Both the position numbers and the translations under genes were made by a program. Shown here one piece after another: positions 31,440 to 40,195 of a stretch of 64,000 bases of DNA. The notes beneath the pieces were generated by a model. It was not told the DNA's origin and searched no databases. It was given only the letters and a program-made list of their open reading frames with translations. This stretch comes from Herbaspirillum sp. 3R11 (GTDB lineage: Bacteria > Pseudomonadota > Gammaproteobacteria > Burkholderiales > Burkholderiaceae_D). Positions within the stretch are counted from its first letter, which is position 1. Each line of letters starts with the position of its first letter. Location of the stretch: NCBI RefSeq assembly GCF_004563925.1, contig NZ_SPNJ01000002.1, positions 248,001 through 312,000 on the forward strand, written 5' to 3'.

Positions 31440-32755
31440 GGTGTGTTCTCCTTTGTGGTCGCTGTATCGGCCGCTGTATTGGCCCCTGTTTCGCCCAGCC
31501 AGCGTAATGCGCCTTGCGCGGCCTTGCGACCGCTGGCGAAGCAGGCGGTCAACAGGTAGCCGCCGGTCGGCGCTTCCCAGTCCAGCATCTCGCCGGCGCA
31601 GAATACGCCGGGCAATTGACGCAGCATCAGGTGATGTTCGCCGGCATCTTGCATCGCCTCGAATGGTACACCGCCGGCGCTGCTGATGGCTTCGTCGATC
31701 GGCCGCGGCGCGCGTAGTTTGAGCGGCAATTCCTTGATAGCATGCGCCAGCTTGTGCATGTCCTGGAAATCTTCAGCGCTGGTGCATTCGCGCAGCAGCG
31801 CCGCCTTTGCCCCCTTGAGCTTGAGCCGGCTTTGCAGATGGCTGGACATCGAACGGGCGCCGCGCGGATGCTGCAGTTCGCTCAGCACGCGCGCCGGCAG
31901 CCAGTCCGGCAGCAGGTCGAGATACAGCGTGGCCGGCGCCGATGGCGTGATGGCGTCGCGCAACGGCGCCGACAGCGCATAGATCAGGCCGCCTTCGATG
32001 CCGGTGTCGGTGATGATGCATTCGCCTTGCCGGCGCAATGGCGTGCCGTCGTTCAGCATGACGGTGGCGGCGATGGTCTTGAGCGGTTCGCCGGCGGCGC
32101 GGCTGCGGAAATGCTCGCTCCAGTCGACGTCGAAGCCGCAGTTCGATGGCTGCAAGGGCGCCAGCTCGACGCCGCGTTCGGCCAGCAGCGGCATCCATGC
32201 GCCATCCGAGCCGAGGCGCTTCCAGCTGCCGCCACCCAGCGCAAGAATGGTGGCCGCTACGGCTGCGGTCGTGGAAATTTCACCTTCGGGCGTGGCGAAG
32301 CGCAGCTTGCCATCCGCATCCCAACCTTGCCAGCGATGCCGCATGTGGAAGCGCACACCCGCTTCGCGCAGGCGATGCAGCCAGGCGCGCAACAGCGGCG
32401 CAGCCTTCATGTCGGTCGGGAAGACGCGTCCGGAACTGCCGACGAAGGTCTCGATGCCAAGCCCGTGTATCCAGGCGCGCAAATCGTCGGGCGTGAAATC
32501 CTTGAGCAATGCGGCAACTTCATTGCGGCGCGCACCGTAGCGCGAGAGGAAACCGTCGAGGTCTTCCGAATGGGTGATGTTCATGCCGCCCTTGCCGGCC
32601 AGCAGGAACTTGCGCCCCACCGACGGCATGGCGTCGTAGAGATCGACCTGCACGCCGGCCATGGCCAGCACTTCGGCGGCCATCAGGCCGGCCGGACCGC
32701 CGCCGATGATGGCGACCGACGTCGTGAGTCCGGGGTCAGTGGCGGGATGGGGCAC
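31436..32755 (-). CDS. HI0933/YhiN-type flavoprotein (NAD(P)/FAD-dependent oxidoreductase)
   Basis: 439 aa. FAD-binding motif AIIGGGPAGLMAAEVLA (GGGPAG 18-23), the GRKFLLAGKGGMNITHSE block of the HI0933 family, ILALGGGSW and the C-terminal GVFCAGEMLDWEAPTGGYLL. The family is widespread but its reaction is unknown. Its start overlaps the end of the upstream permease gene by 20 bases, and its end overlaps slyX by 4, tying three unrelated-looking genes into one transcript. Confidence 0.88.
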   Translation of the reverse strand: MPHPATDPGLTTSVAIIGGGPAGLMAAEVLAMAGVQVDLYDAMPSVGRKFLLAGKGGMNITHSEDLDGFLSRYGARRNEVAALLKDFTPDDLRAWIHGLGIETFVGSSGRVFPTDMKAAPLLRAWLHRLREAGVRFHMRHRWQGWDADGKLRFATPEGEISTTAAVAATILALGGGSWKRLGSDGAWMPLLAERGVELAPLQPSNCGFDVDWSEHFRSRAAGEPLKTIAATVMLNDGTPLRRQGECIITDTGIEGGLIYALSAPLRDAITPSAPATLYLDLLPDWLPARVLSELQHPRGARSMSSHLQSRLKLKGAKAALLRECTSAEDFQDMHKLAHAIKELPLKLRAPRPIDEAISSAGGVPFEAMQDAGEHHLMLRQLPGVFCAGEMLDWEAPTGGYLLTACFASGRKAAQGALRWLGETGANTAADTATTKENTP

Positions 32756-33503
32756 TGTATTTCTTTTCCAGTCGGGCCACCAGCATGGCCAGGCAAATCG
32801 TCATGCTGAAATACACCACCGAAATCGTGATGTACGGTTCCCAGTAGCGCGAGTAGCTGCCGGCCACGGTGCGTGCGGCATAGGCCAGTTCGGCCAGGCC
32901 AATGGTCGACACCAGCGAGGAATCCTTGAGCAGCGTGATGGCTTCATTGCCCAGCGGCGGCAGCATGCGGCGAAACGCTTGCGGCAAAATGATGTAACGC
33001 ATGCGCAGGCGATAGCCCATGCCGAGGCTTGACGCGGCATGGCTCTGGCCGCGCTCGATCGACTGGATGCCGGCGCGGAAGATTTCAGAGATGTACGCCG
33101 CTGCATTGAGGGACAAGGCCACGATGCCGGACACGAAAGCGCCGTAATCCTGCTTGATGGTGCGCGCCAGTTCACCGGAAATCAGCAGGCCGTTGTCCTG
33201 ATGGATCAGCACCGGCATCACGGCGAAATGGATCAGCAGGATCTGCACGAACAGCGGCGTGCCGCGGAAGAAGGCGACATAAAAACTCGCGATCCATTTG
33301 GTCACGCGCAGGATGTATTTCCACGCGCCGTGCTGCACGTCGGCCAGCCGCAGCATGCCCAGCAAGAGGCCCATCACGGTGCCCGCGATAATGCTGATCA
33401 CGGCCACTTCCAGCGTCATGAAGAAGCCCTTGATGAACAGCGGCGCGTAGCCTTCGATGATGCTCCAGCGGAAATCCATGGCGGAAAATTGAATGGTGGA
33501 CAT
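32736..33503 (-). CDS. Polar amino acid ABC transporter permease
   Basis: 255 aa. Five or six membrane helices and the His/Glu/Gln/Arg/opine-type permease signature: SLNAAAYISEIFRAGIQSIERGQSHAASSLGM, the EAA loop that contacts the ATPase, then LPPLGNEAITLLKDSSLVSTI. It follows the binding-protein gene on the same strand. No ATPase gene is present in the unit, so it must share one encoded elsewhere. Start is uncertain: ATG 33503 (chosen) or 33479, neither with a ribosome site; 33503 lies one base after a terminator-like hairpin and T run. Confidence 0.9.
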   Translation of the reverse strand: MSTIQFSAMDFRWSIIEGYAPLFIKGFFMTLEVAVISIIAGTVMGLLLGMLRLADVQHGAWKYILRVTKWIASFYVAFFRGTPLFVQILLIHFAVMPVLIHQDNGLLISGELARTIKQDYGAFVSGIVALSLNAAAYISEIFRAGIQSIERGQSHAASSLGMGYRLRMRYIILPQAFRRMLPPLGNEAITLLKDSSLVSTIGLAELAYAARTVAGSYSRYWEPYITISVVYFSMTICLAMLVARLEKKYSAPSRH

Positions 33504-33534
33504 GAAAAATGCGCAATCCGGCGGACTGCGCATT
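33504..33534 (-). terminator. Intercistronic terminator/attenuator before the permease gene
   Basis: Read on the reverse strand, arms AATGCGCA/TGCGCATT (33527-33534, 33508-33515) form a hairpin followed by TTTTT, ending one base before the permease ATG. It could lower permease expression relative to the binding protein. Confidence 0.65.
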
Positions 33535-33604
33535 TGTCGGGATTATACCGTAGCGCCGCAGCCGCACTGTGGTTGCGGCGGTAGCACTACGGCAGGCGGC
33601 GAAC

Positions 33605-34405
33605 TTATTTCTTGGCGCCGAAGTATTGCGTGCTGATCTTGTCGAAAGTGCCGTCGGCCTTCAGGTCGGCCATACCCTTGTTGACCTTGTTGAGCAGCTC
33701 GGTGTTGCCCTTGCGCACGGCGATACCGTAATACTCTTTCGGGAAGTTGGCGTCCGACACGGTGCGCAGCTTGCTCGACGGGTTGTTGGTGATGTAGTTC
33801 TTGACCACGGCGTCGTCGGCGACCACGGCGTCAACGCCGCCGGTTTCCAGTTCCTTCAATGCCAGCGGGGTGGAGTCAAGGCGCTTGATGTTGGGATTGT
33901 TCTTGCCCAGCAATTGCTGCACGATCTCGTCGCCCGAAGTTGCGCTCTGCACGCCGACCTTGAGATTCTTGAGGTCGTCGAACTTCTGCACCTTGGCGTC
34001 GGCCGCCGGCACCGCGATCAGCTGGCTCGCCTCGAAGTAGGGCTCGGAGAAATCGACGGTCTGCTTGCGTTCGTCGGTGATGGTGATGGCCGAGATCAGC
34101 AGGTCGCGATCGCCCTGCGCCAGGAAGTTGAAGAAGCCCTCAAACGGCGTCGGCACGAACTTCACTTCGATGCCGATCTTTTGCGCCAGCGCCTTCATCA
34201 CATCGATATCGAAGCCGACCACTTCCTTCTTTTCATTCTCTGCCGAGAACGGCGCGTAAGCCGATTCCACGCCGACCAGGTAGACCTTGGCGGCAGCAGC
34301 AGCGGGCGCTTGTGCCGGCTCGTCCTTCTTGCCGCAGGCGGACAGTGCGGCGATGGCGGCGACCAGCGCCAGTGCGGGAGCGAATTGCTTGAAGTACTTG
34401 TTCAT
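33605..34405 (-). CDS. Amino acid ABC transporter substrate-binding lipoprotein
   Basis: 266 aa. Lipoprotein signal peptide with lipobox LSAC (Cys24) and an Ala/Pro linker, then a type II periplasmic binding fold (SBP_bac_3): YLVGVESAYAPFSAEN, GFDIDVMKALAQKIG, DLLISAITITDERKQTVDFSEPY. Captures a polar amino acid for the downstream permease. The ATG at 34405 follows AAGGTTGGTC; a TTG six bases upstream is in frame. Cognate ATPase not in the window. Confidence 0.93.
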   Translation of the reverse strand: MNKYFKQFAPALALVAAIAALSACGKKDEPAQAPAAAAAKVYLVGVESAYAPFSAENEKKEVVGFDIDVMKALAQKIGIEVKFVPTPFEGFFNFLAQGDRDLLISAITITDERKQTVDFSEPYFEASQLIAVPAADAKVQKFDDLKNLKVGVQSATSGDEIVQQLLGKNNPNIKRLDSTPLALKELETGGVDAVVADDAVVKNYITNNPSSKLRTVSDANFPKEYYGIAVRKGNTELLNKVNKGMADLKADGTFDKISTQYFGAKK

Positions 34406-34609
34406 GACCAACCTTGTAAAAATAGGAACAGCAGATGAAAACAGGGACCGGGTAAGCCTCCGCTACGCAAGCGCACCGGGGTTTCGGAAAGGGGAGGATT
34501 GTAAACGTTTCCGGTCCGGTTCAACGCCATTTGCAGCGCAAAATCAGGTGCAATCGCGTTTTCGATGCGGGGATATTGAAAAATGTGCAACAAATGTGGG
34601 AGGGCGAGG

Positions 34610-34638
34610 GCCTGTCCGCCGTATCACGGCGGACAGGC
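34610..34638. repeat. Hairpin downstream of the esterase gene
   Basis: Perfect 11-bp stem GCCTGTCCGCC/GGCGGACAGGC with a 7-base loop, 14 bases past the esterase stop on the reverse strand. No T run follows, so it is a possible Rho-type or mRNA-stabilising structure. Confidence 0.55.
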
Positions 34639-34651
34639 TGAAGCCGGCAGC

Positions 34652-35533
34652 CTATTGCTCAGGGCGTCGGACGGTCTGGAAAATGTATTTGAGGGCATCG
34701 CCGATGGTCGATTCCCACACCGGCCAGGCATGAGCGCCGTTGACGATGCGCAGTTCGGCCGGTTGCTTGTTCTTGCGCAGCAGCGCGTAGAACTGGGTGG
34801 CTTCGCTCTCGATCATGAAGTCGTCATCGTCGCCGGAGTTGATGTACATCGGTACTTTGATGTTCTTCTTCAGAAATTCGTCCCACAGCGCCGGATAATT
34901 GTGCGCCTTCCAGATGGCCGGATCAAAGTCGGGCGAGCCGAACACCTTGACGAAGCGCGCCGATGAGGTGGTCGGCGGCTCCGGATTGTAGATGGCCGGG
35001 CTCAGCAGCGCGGCAGCCTGGAATTTTTCCGGATACTTGAGCGCAAAACGCATGGCGCCATAACCGCCCATCGACAGCCCCCCAACCAGGCGACCGTCGC
35101 GTCCGGTCAGGGTGCGAAAGCGTTTCTGCACTTGTGGAATCAGATCGGCAAAAAAGGCGGTCTCGACTTTTTCCTTGAGGTCAACGAACCAGGTGGTGCC
35201 GGCGTCCGGCATGATGATGATGGCCGGGGGAATATCGCCGGAGGCGATCAGCGCGTCGGCAGTGGCCTGAATGCGTCCCTTGACCGGCCAATCATTGCGA
35301 TGGCCGTCATTGCCGTGCAGCAGATACAGCACCGGGTAACGCAGGTTGGATGTTTCATAGCCGGTCGGCAGGTAGACGTTGTAGTTCCATGCGCGTCCCA
35401 ACGCGGGCGACTGGAATTCGACGTTGGTGATGCTGCTCGCCTGTGCGCCGGCAGATGCCAGCAACAGCACTGTCAGCAGCGCAAGTAGTGAGCGATAGGA
35501 CCGGGTAAACGGTTTCCTGAAAATGGACAGCAT
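34652..35533 (-). CDS. Exported esterase (esterase D/PF00756 type)
   Basis: 293 aa. Signal peptide (MLSIFRKPFTRSYRSLLALL...AQAS) then an alpha/beta hydrolase: oxyanion segment YLLHGNDGHRNDW, nucleophile elbow GGLSMGGYGAM (S154), acidic cluster SGDDDD (235-238) and H268 in NGAHAWPVW. The fold is shared with S-formylglutathione hydrolase, antigen 85 and enterochelin esterase; being exported, it is more likely an acyl-ester or glycan-deacylating hydrolase than the cytosolic formaldehyde enzyme. Stands alone between the binding-protein gene and rep. Confidence 0.85.
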   Translation of the reverse strand: MLSIFRKPFTRSYRSLLALLTVLLLASAGAQASSITNVEFQSPALGRAWNYNVYLPTGYETSNLRYPVLYLLHGNDGHRNDWPVKGRIQATADALIASGDIPPAIIIMPDAGTTWFVDLKEKVETAFFADLIPQVQKRFRTLTGRDGRLVGGLSMGGYGAMRFALKYPEKFQAAALLSPAIYNPEPPTTSSARFVKVFGSPDFDPAIWKAHNYPALWDEFLKKNIKVPMYINSGDDDDFMIESEATQFYALLRKNKQPAELRIVNGAHAWPVWESTIGDALKYIFQTVRRPEQ

Positions 35534-35632
35534 GTCTTCTCCTCCTTATTGTTGTCGGAGGCTGCGGATGCCTGGATGTCATCTCGCAGCCGGGGCATTG
35601 CCCCGCAGAAAATTATACGCGGTGCAGGCGCG

Positions 35633-37714
35633 TCAGTCGTTGGACGGCGTCGGCGTGCTGCGCGGCTGTTGCAGCAGCGCCTTCAGGTTGGCCAACCGGT
35701 TCTGCGGCGTGATTTTTTCCTCTTCCTTGGGTACGGCGTCGCCGACATCGAGGTTCATTTCCTTGATGAAACGCGACGGGTCGCAAGCGGTGAATTCGCG
35801 TGCGCGCTTGCGCCGTTTGCACCAGGTGATCTGCAGGCTGCGCTGGGCGCGCGTAATGCCAACGTACATCAGGCGGCGTTCTTCTTCGATGCGAGCGGCG
35901 ATGGTCTCTGCCGGCGCGTCGGGATCGCCCTTGTGCGGCAAAATGCCTTCCTCCACGCCGATCAGAAACACGTGCGGATATTCCAGGCCCTTGGAGGCGT
36001 GCAAGGTCGACATGCGCACGGCATCCTGCTCTTCGTCTTTGCCTTCGAGCATGGTCATCAGCGCGACCATCTGGGTCAGCTCCAGCAGATTCTTTTCGTC
36101 GCGGTCGCCGTCCTTGCCGCCGCAGCCGCGCTCCTTGAGCCAACTGGTGAATTCCACCACGTTCTGCCATTTGCTCTGCGCCTGGCGCTCGTCGAAGGCG
36201 TCATAGCAGTAGCCTTCATAGTTGATCGCTTCCATCATGTCGTCGAGCACCTGCGCAGCGTTCTCGCCGCTGCCGGAAGGGCCCGGGCGGCTGGCGCGCG
36301 ATTCGAGATTGTTGATGAAGTCGCAGAACTGGCGCAACGGCAGCAATTGTTTATCAGGCAGCTTGTCTTCCAGGGAGCCCTTGTAGACCGCCTCAAACAG
36401 CGAGCATTGCCATTGGCCGGCAACCGTGCCGAGCACTTCCAGCGTGGCCTGGCCGATGCCGCGGCGCGGCGTGGTGACCGCGCGGATGAAGGCAGGGTCG
36501 TCGTCCTGGTTGGCGATCAGGCGCAGGTAGCTGATGATGTCCTTGATTTCGGCGCGGTCGAAATAACTCTGGCCGCCCGACATCACGTACGGAATACGTT
36601 CGCGCCGCAGGGCTTTTTCGAAGATGCGCGCCTGGTGATTGCCGCGATACAGGATCGCGTAGTCGGAGAATTTCGCACGGCGCTCGAAACGATGCGCCGA
36701 CAGCATGATCGCGACCTGATCCGCTTCGGCTTCGTCGTCGTCCATCGCCATCACCTTGACCGGATCGCCCAGTCCGTGTTCCGACCACAGCGCTTTTTCA
36801 AACAGCTTGGGATTGTTGGAAATCACCGAATTGGCGGCTTGCAGAATGCGCGTGCTGGAGCGGTAGTTCTGTTCCAGCTTGATCAGGTGCAGATTGGGGA
36901 AGTCGATCTGAAGCGTCTTCAGATTCTCGATGGTGGCGCCGCGCCAGGCGTAGATCGCCTGGTCGTCGTCGCCCACGGCGGTGAACATCGGCTTCTTGCC
37001 GATGCCGCTGACCAGCAGCTTGACCAGTTCGTACTGGCAGGTGTTGGTGTCCTGGTATTCGTCAACCAGCAGGTAGCGCAGGCGGCGCTGCCAGCGGTCG
37101 CGCACTTCCTCGTTCTTGCGGAACAGCTCGACCGGCAAGCGGATCAGGTCATCGAAATCGACCGCCTGATAGGCCGAGAGCGTGGCGACATAGCTGCGGT
37201 AGATGCGCGCGGCGACGGCTTCTTCTTCATCGACCGCGTTCTTCAGTGCAAGCTCGGGATCGATCAGGCCGTTTTTCCACAGCGACATGGCATTCTGGAT
37301 CCGGCGGATTAGTTGCTTGTCGGTAGTCACCGCCAGATCTTGCACCAGCGAAAAACAATCGTCGCTGTCCATGATCGAAAAGCGATCCTTCAGCCCCAGG
37401 TGCTTGGCTTCCTGGCGCAGGATCTTCACGCCCAGCGAGTGGAAGGTCGACACCGTCAGATGCTTGGCCTGTTTCGGTTCCTTGAGCAGCTTGGCGATGC
37501 GCTCCTGCATTTCCAGCGCGGCCTTGTTGGTGAAGGTCAGCGCGGCGATGTGGCGTGATTCGTAGCCGCAGTTCTCGATCAGGTGGGCGATCTTCTGCGT
37601 GATGACGCGGGTCTTGCCCGAACCGGCGCCGGCCAGCACCAGACAAGGGCCGTTCATGTACAAAACGGCTTCGCTTTGCGGGGCGTTGAGACCAAATGCG
37701 GGGGCGGAAGACAT
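35633..37714 (-). CDS. rep: ATP-dependent DNA helicase Rep (UvrD/Rep superfamily 1A)
   Basis: 693 aa, close to E. coli Rep. Walker A LAGAGSGKT (K34), TFTNKAA, the DEYQDTN Walker B, GDDDQAIYAWRGA, the QNYRSSTRIL motif IV and LMYVGITRAQRSL motif VI are in order. 3'-5' helicase assisting replication fork progress. The N-terminus MSSAPAFGLNAPQSEAV is the Rep-type start; a long upstream open extension was excluded because it runs antisense into the next gene. Divergent from the DUF1857 gene. Confidence 0.94.
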   Translation of the reverse strand: MSSAPAFGLNAPQSEAVLYMNGPCLVLAGAGSGKTRVITQKIAHLIENCGYESRHIAALTFTNKAALEMQERIAKLLKEPKQAKHLTVSTFHSLGVKILRQEAKHLGLKDRFSIMDSDDCFSLVQDLAVTTDKQLIRRIQNAMSLWKNGLIDPELALKNAVDEEEAVAARIYRSYVATLSAYQAVDFDDLIRLPVELFRKNEEVRDRWQRRLRYLLVDEYQDTNTCQYELVKLLVSGIGKKPMFTAVGDDDQAIYAWRGATIENLKTLQIDFPNLHLIKLEQNYRSSTRILQAANSVISNNPKLFEKALWSEHGLGDPVKVMAMDDDEAEADQVAIMLSAHRFERRAKFSDYAILYRGNHQARIFEKALRRERIPYVMSGGQSYFDRAEIKDIISYLRLIANQDDDPAFIRAVTTPRRGIGQATLEVLGTVAGQWQCSLFEAVYKGSLEDKLPDKQLLPLRQFCDFINNLESRASRPGPSGSGENAAQVLDDMMEAINYEGYCYDAFDERQAQSKWQNVVEFTSWLKERGCGGKDGDRDEKNLLELTQMVALMTMLEGKDEEQDAVRMSTLHASKGLEYPHVFLIGVEEGILPHKGDPDAPAETIAARIEEERRLMYVGITRAQRSLQITWCKRRKRAREFTACDPSRFIKEMNLDVGDAVPKEEEKITPQNRLANLKALLQQPRSTPTPSND

Positions 37715-37825
37715 GCAGGGATCGATGGGGAGGGGATGAGGGATAACACGCCATTGTAGCAGGCCGGCCCTGCCCGGCCGGGCCTTCTGTGGGACAATAA
37801 CGGCATCCCGAAACAGGCCTGAAGC

Positions 37826-38299
37826 ATGAAATTCAATCACTTGATTCAAATCAACGATCCGCTCAACCCGCTGATCGACAATCTGACCCGCGCACAGCTG
37901 TGGCGCGGCCTCGTCATGCGCGCCGAAGCGCCGCAATTGTTCATGGAGCATCTCGACGAATGCGTGCTGTCCGACAAGACGGACGCGGCGGTCAAGCGCA
38001 TGCTGCGCTATGGCGAATTGCGCATCCATGACGTCGTGACGTATGAAACGCTGCGACGTGTGCACTATCACGTGCCGGCGCAGGGTGAGATCCCCACATC
38101 CAGCCTGAGCATGACGATTGAGGAGCCAGAGGAAGAGGCGCTGTTCGTGCGTTTTGAATATGACGACGGCGCGCCGGAAGAAGAAGCCGGTACTGAAAAA
38201 GCCTTTTACGACCAGTTCCGCCGTTCAGCTTATGAAGCGGCGGATATCGATACGATTCGGATCATTCGTGAACTGATCGTCAAGGGATCAGTGCATTAA
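37826..38299 (+). CDS. DUF1857/AtaL-like SRPBCC-fold protein
   Basis: 157 aa. It begins MKFNHLIQINDPLNPLIDNL and contains LTRAQLWRGLVMRAEAPQLF, the recognised pattern of this START/SRPBCC-like family, followed by an acidic loop and EADIDTIRIIRELI. Ligand and role unknown. Forward orphan gene between two reverse-strand blocks; its stop is only 10 bases from the end of the glycan cluster, with no terminator between them. Confidence 0.82.
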   Translation: MKFNHLIQINDPLNPLIDNLTRAQLWRGLVMRAEAPQLFMEHLDECVLSDKTDAAVKRMLRYGELRIHDVVTYETLRRVHYHVPAQGEIPTSSLSMTIEEPEEEALFVRFEYDDGAPEEEAGTEKAFYDQFRRSAYEAADIDTIRIIRELIVKGSVH

Positions 38300-38309
38300 A
38301 CAGAATCCG

Positions 38310-39854
38310 TTACGTCTTTAGTTGGTTGGACGAGGCAAGAAGTTTGTCCGTGATGGAGAAATCTTTTAATTCCTGCATCAGGTCTGTAGAGGACAAGGGG
38401 ATGTTGCCGACACGGCTGATTTGGCAGGCTGCGGCAATCGAGCCCAGGTACATGCTTTGCCAAATGTCAGCGCCGACCGCCATAGCCATTGATGTGCAGG
38501 TGATCAAGCTGTCCCCGGCGCCGGCTGTGTCTTTTGGTGAGATGTTAAAGGCGGGCAATCTGTCCGTCAGCCATTCCTCTTCTCCCTCTGCTTCAGGTTT
38601 GGCATGCACCAGAATGCCTTCCGCCCCGAGGGTGAGAATGATGTTGTCGGCGCGGGATTGCTGACGCAATTTTTCTGCCAGTACGACCAGGCCGGAGTTG
38701 TAGTCTCGTATCGCGAGGCGTGCTTCGCGTTCGGTAGGCGTCAGCAACATGGCGCCCTTGAACCGCGAGACGTCGCCCATTTGTGACGACGACTGGCTGT
38801 CGGCGACGAAAGGGATATTGCGTTCGACGCAAGCCGTAATCAATTCGTCGACCACAGCCTGGGGCAGGCAGCCGTAGTTGAAATCTGAAAAAATCACCAG
38901 ATCGCATGCGGCCAGGCCGCTTTTGACTTTGTCGATGAAACGACGGGCGAGCTTGGGCTCGATGTCATGTTGACGCAGATGGCTGACACGCAGCAAGGTC
39001 TTGCCTGCAGCGCGGAAGCGCTGTTTCAACGTTGTCGGCCGACTGTCGTCGTCAAAAATTGTTGCAGCGACATTGTATTCCTGTAGTTTTTCACGTGCGA
39101 AATCTGCAGCAACATCGGTGCCGGCTACGGAGAAATAACTGACTTCGGCGCCCAGTGTGCAAGCGTGCGACGCAACAATTCCCGCGCCTCCGATAAACCG
39201 GTTTTGCAAGATTGGCGTCACCACCAGCGTAGGGTCTTCCTGCGACATGCCAAGCGCTTCGCAATTGACGTATTCGTCGACGATCAGGTCGCCGATGACC
39301 GTGACACGGAAACCCTTGAACTTCTCCATCGTTGCGCGCAAATCCCGCATCGAAAAGCCATGCCGCTCAAGATAGTCCTGAGGGCGGATGATCGAAGACA
39401 GGTTTGGTTCGAGGATATCGCGCTTTAGCAAATCAAATGACGAAAAGCGCATTTCACCGGAACTGAACATCAGCTTGCCGCCATATTCGTCGACGGCTGC
39501 TTGTTCCGGGTTGTTCTTTGCTTCGTATTCATCGCCTTTGACGACGATTGTCGGCTGCAGGACGCGAATGATGTCTTCCGGTGCTGCATTCATGACGAAT
39601 GCATAGTCGACGAAGCCGATTGCCGTAATTCCGTCAAAGCGCAATTTTGCAGGAAGCAATGCGCCCGGAACATGGTCTCCCGCCACACCGACCACCAGAA
39701 AATCTCCGCAGTCAGACGCAAATTTCAGCAGCCGCAAATGCCCTGGATGGACGGTATTGAAATTCCCTGCCACAAATACGATGCGTGCAGCGGCGCCGGC
39801 GCGTGCTTTTATCTCTGCAATGTCTGCTGTATGCGGGAACGACGAACTATCCAA
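38310..39854 (-). CDS. Nucleotidyltransferase-PfkB sugar kinase fusion (HldE-like, reversed domain order)
   Basis: 514 aa. N-terminal nucleotidyltransferase (about 20-150) with VFVAGNFNTVHPGHLRLLKFA, an H-x-G-H CTP/ATP site, and VVKGDEY. C-terminal ribokinase/PfkB domain (about 180-500) with GDLIVDEYV, FIGGAGIVA and the catalytic DTAGAGDSL. Together they would phosphorylate a sugar phosphate and couple it to a nucleotide, as HldE does for heptose, but E. coli HldE has the kinase first. The start is a TTG at 39854 behind GGAG six bases upstream; no ATG is available. Last gene of the glycan cluster; a GmhA-like isomerase is at the other end, which supports a heptose-type substrate. Confidence 0.85.
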   Translation of the reverse strand: MDSSSFPHTADIAEIKARAGAAARIVFVAGNFNTVHPGHLRLLKFASDCGDFLVVGVAGDHVPGALLPAKLRFDGITAIGFVDYAFVMNAAPEDIIRVLQPTIVVKGDEYEAKNNPEQAAVDEYGGKLMFSSGEMRFSSFDLLKRDILEPNLSSIIRPQDYLERHGFSMRDLRATMEKFKGFRVTVIGDLIVDEYVNCEALGMSQEDPTLVVTPILQNRFIGGAGIVASHACTLGAEVSYFSVAGTDVAADFAREKLQEYNVAATIFDDDSRPTTLKQRFRAAGKTLLRVSHLRQHDIEPKLARRFIDKVKSGLAACDLVIFSDFNYGCLPQAVVDELITACVERNIPFVADSQSSSQMGDVSRFKGAMLLTPTEREARLAIRDYNSGLVVLAEKLRQQSRADNIILTLGAEGILVHAKPEAEGEEEWLTDRLPAFNISPKDTAGAGDSLITCTSMAMAVGADIWQSMYLGSIAAACQISRVGNIPLSSTDLMQELKDFSITDKLLASSNQLKT

Positions 39855-40195
39855 TTTATTCTCCGAGGCGACTTTCCGTTCAAGGGGGGACTGCAGTTGT
39901 TGCTGGCAAACGATACCTGTTCAGGCATTGAGTGCGCTGTTTCCCCCTTTTTAGCTGCATTCTTGCAGAGAAAAGCCGGAAAACCCATTTTTTGACGAGC
40001 ATACCCGTTGGCCGAGGCATTCCATCGGGGAAACAGCCTCATAAATAGCGGGCAAACATTTAATTTGGTCGAAACGGCGGTCGACTAAATGACTCCCTTT
40101 TCGGGAGGTGCGAAGCAATTTCTCCAGCAGAACAGTGGCGTTGACAGGGTGGGAGAATCTGCCGACAGGATAGCCGCAGGAGACAAGGGTTGAAT
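39855..40195. other. Intergenic gap within the glycan cluster
   Basis: 341 bases without a gene. It holds the ribosome site of the fusion gene, a hairpin CTCCC-TTTTC-GGGAG (40093-40107) and AT-rich stretches that could include an internal promoter, but no clear -35/-10 pair was seen. Confidence 0.6.

Noticed and set aside
29937..31559. 540-codon forward frame opposite dinB
   Set aside because: It is the antisense of dinB, slyX and flanks, produced by high G+C; no domain or start site.
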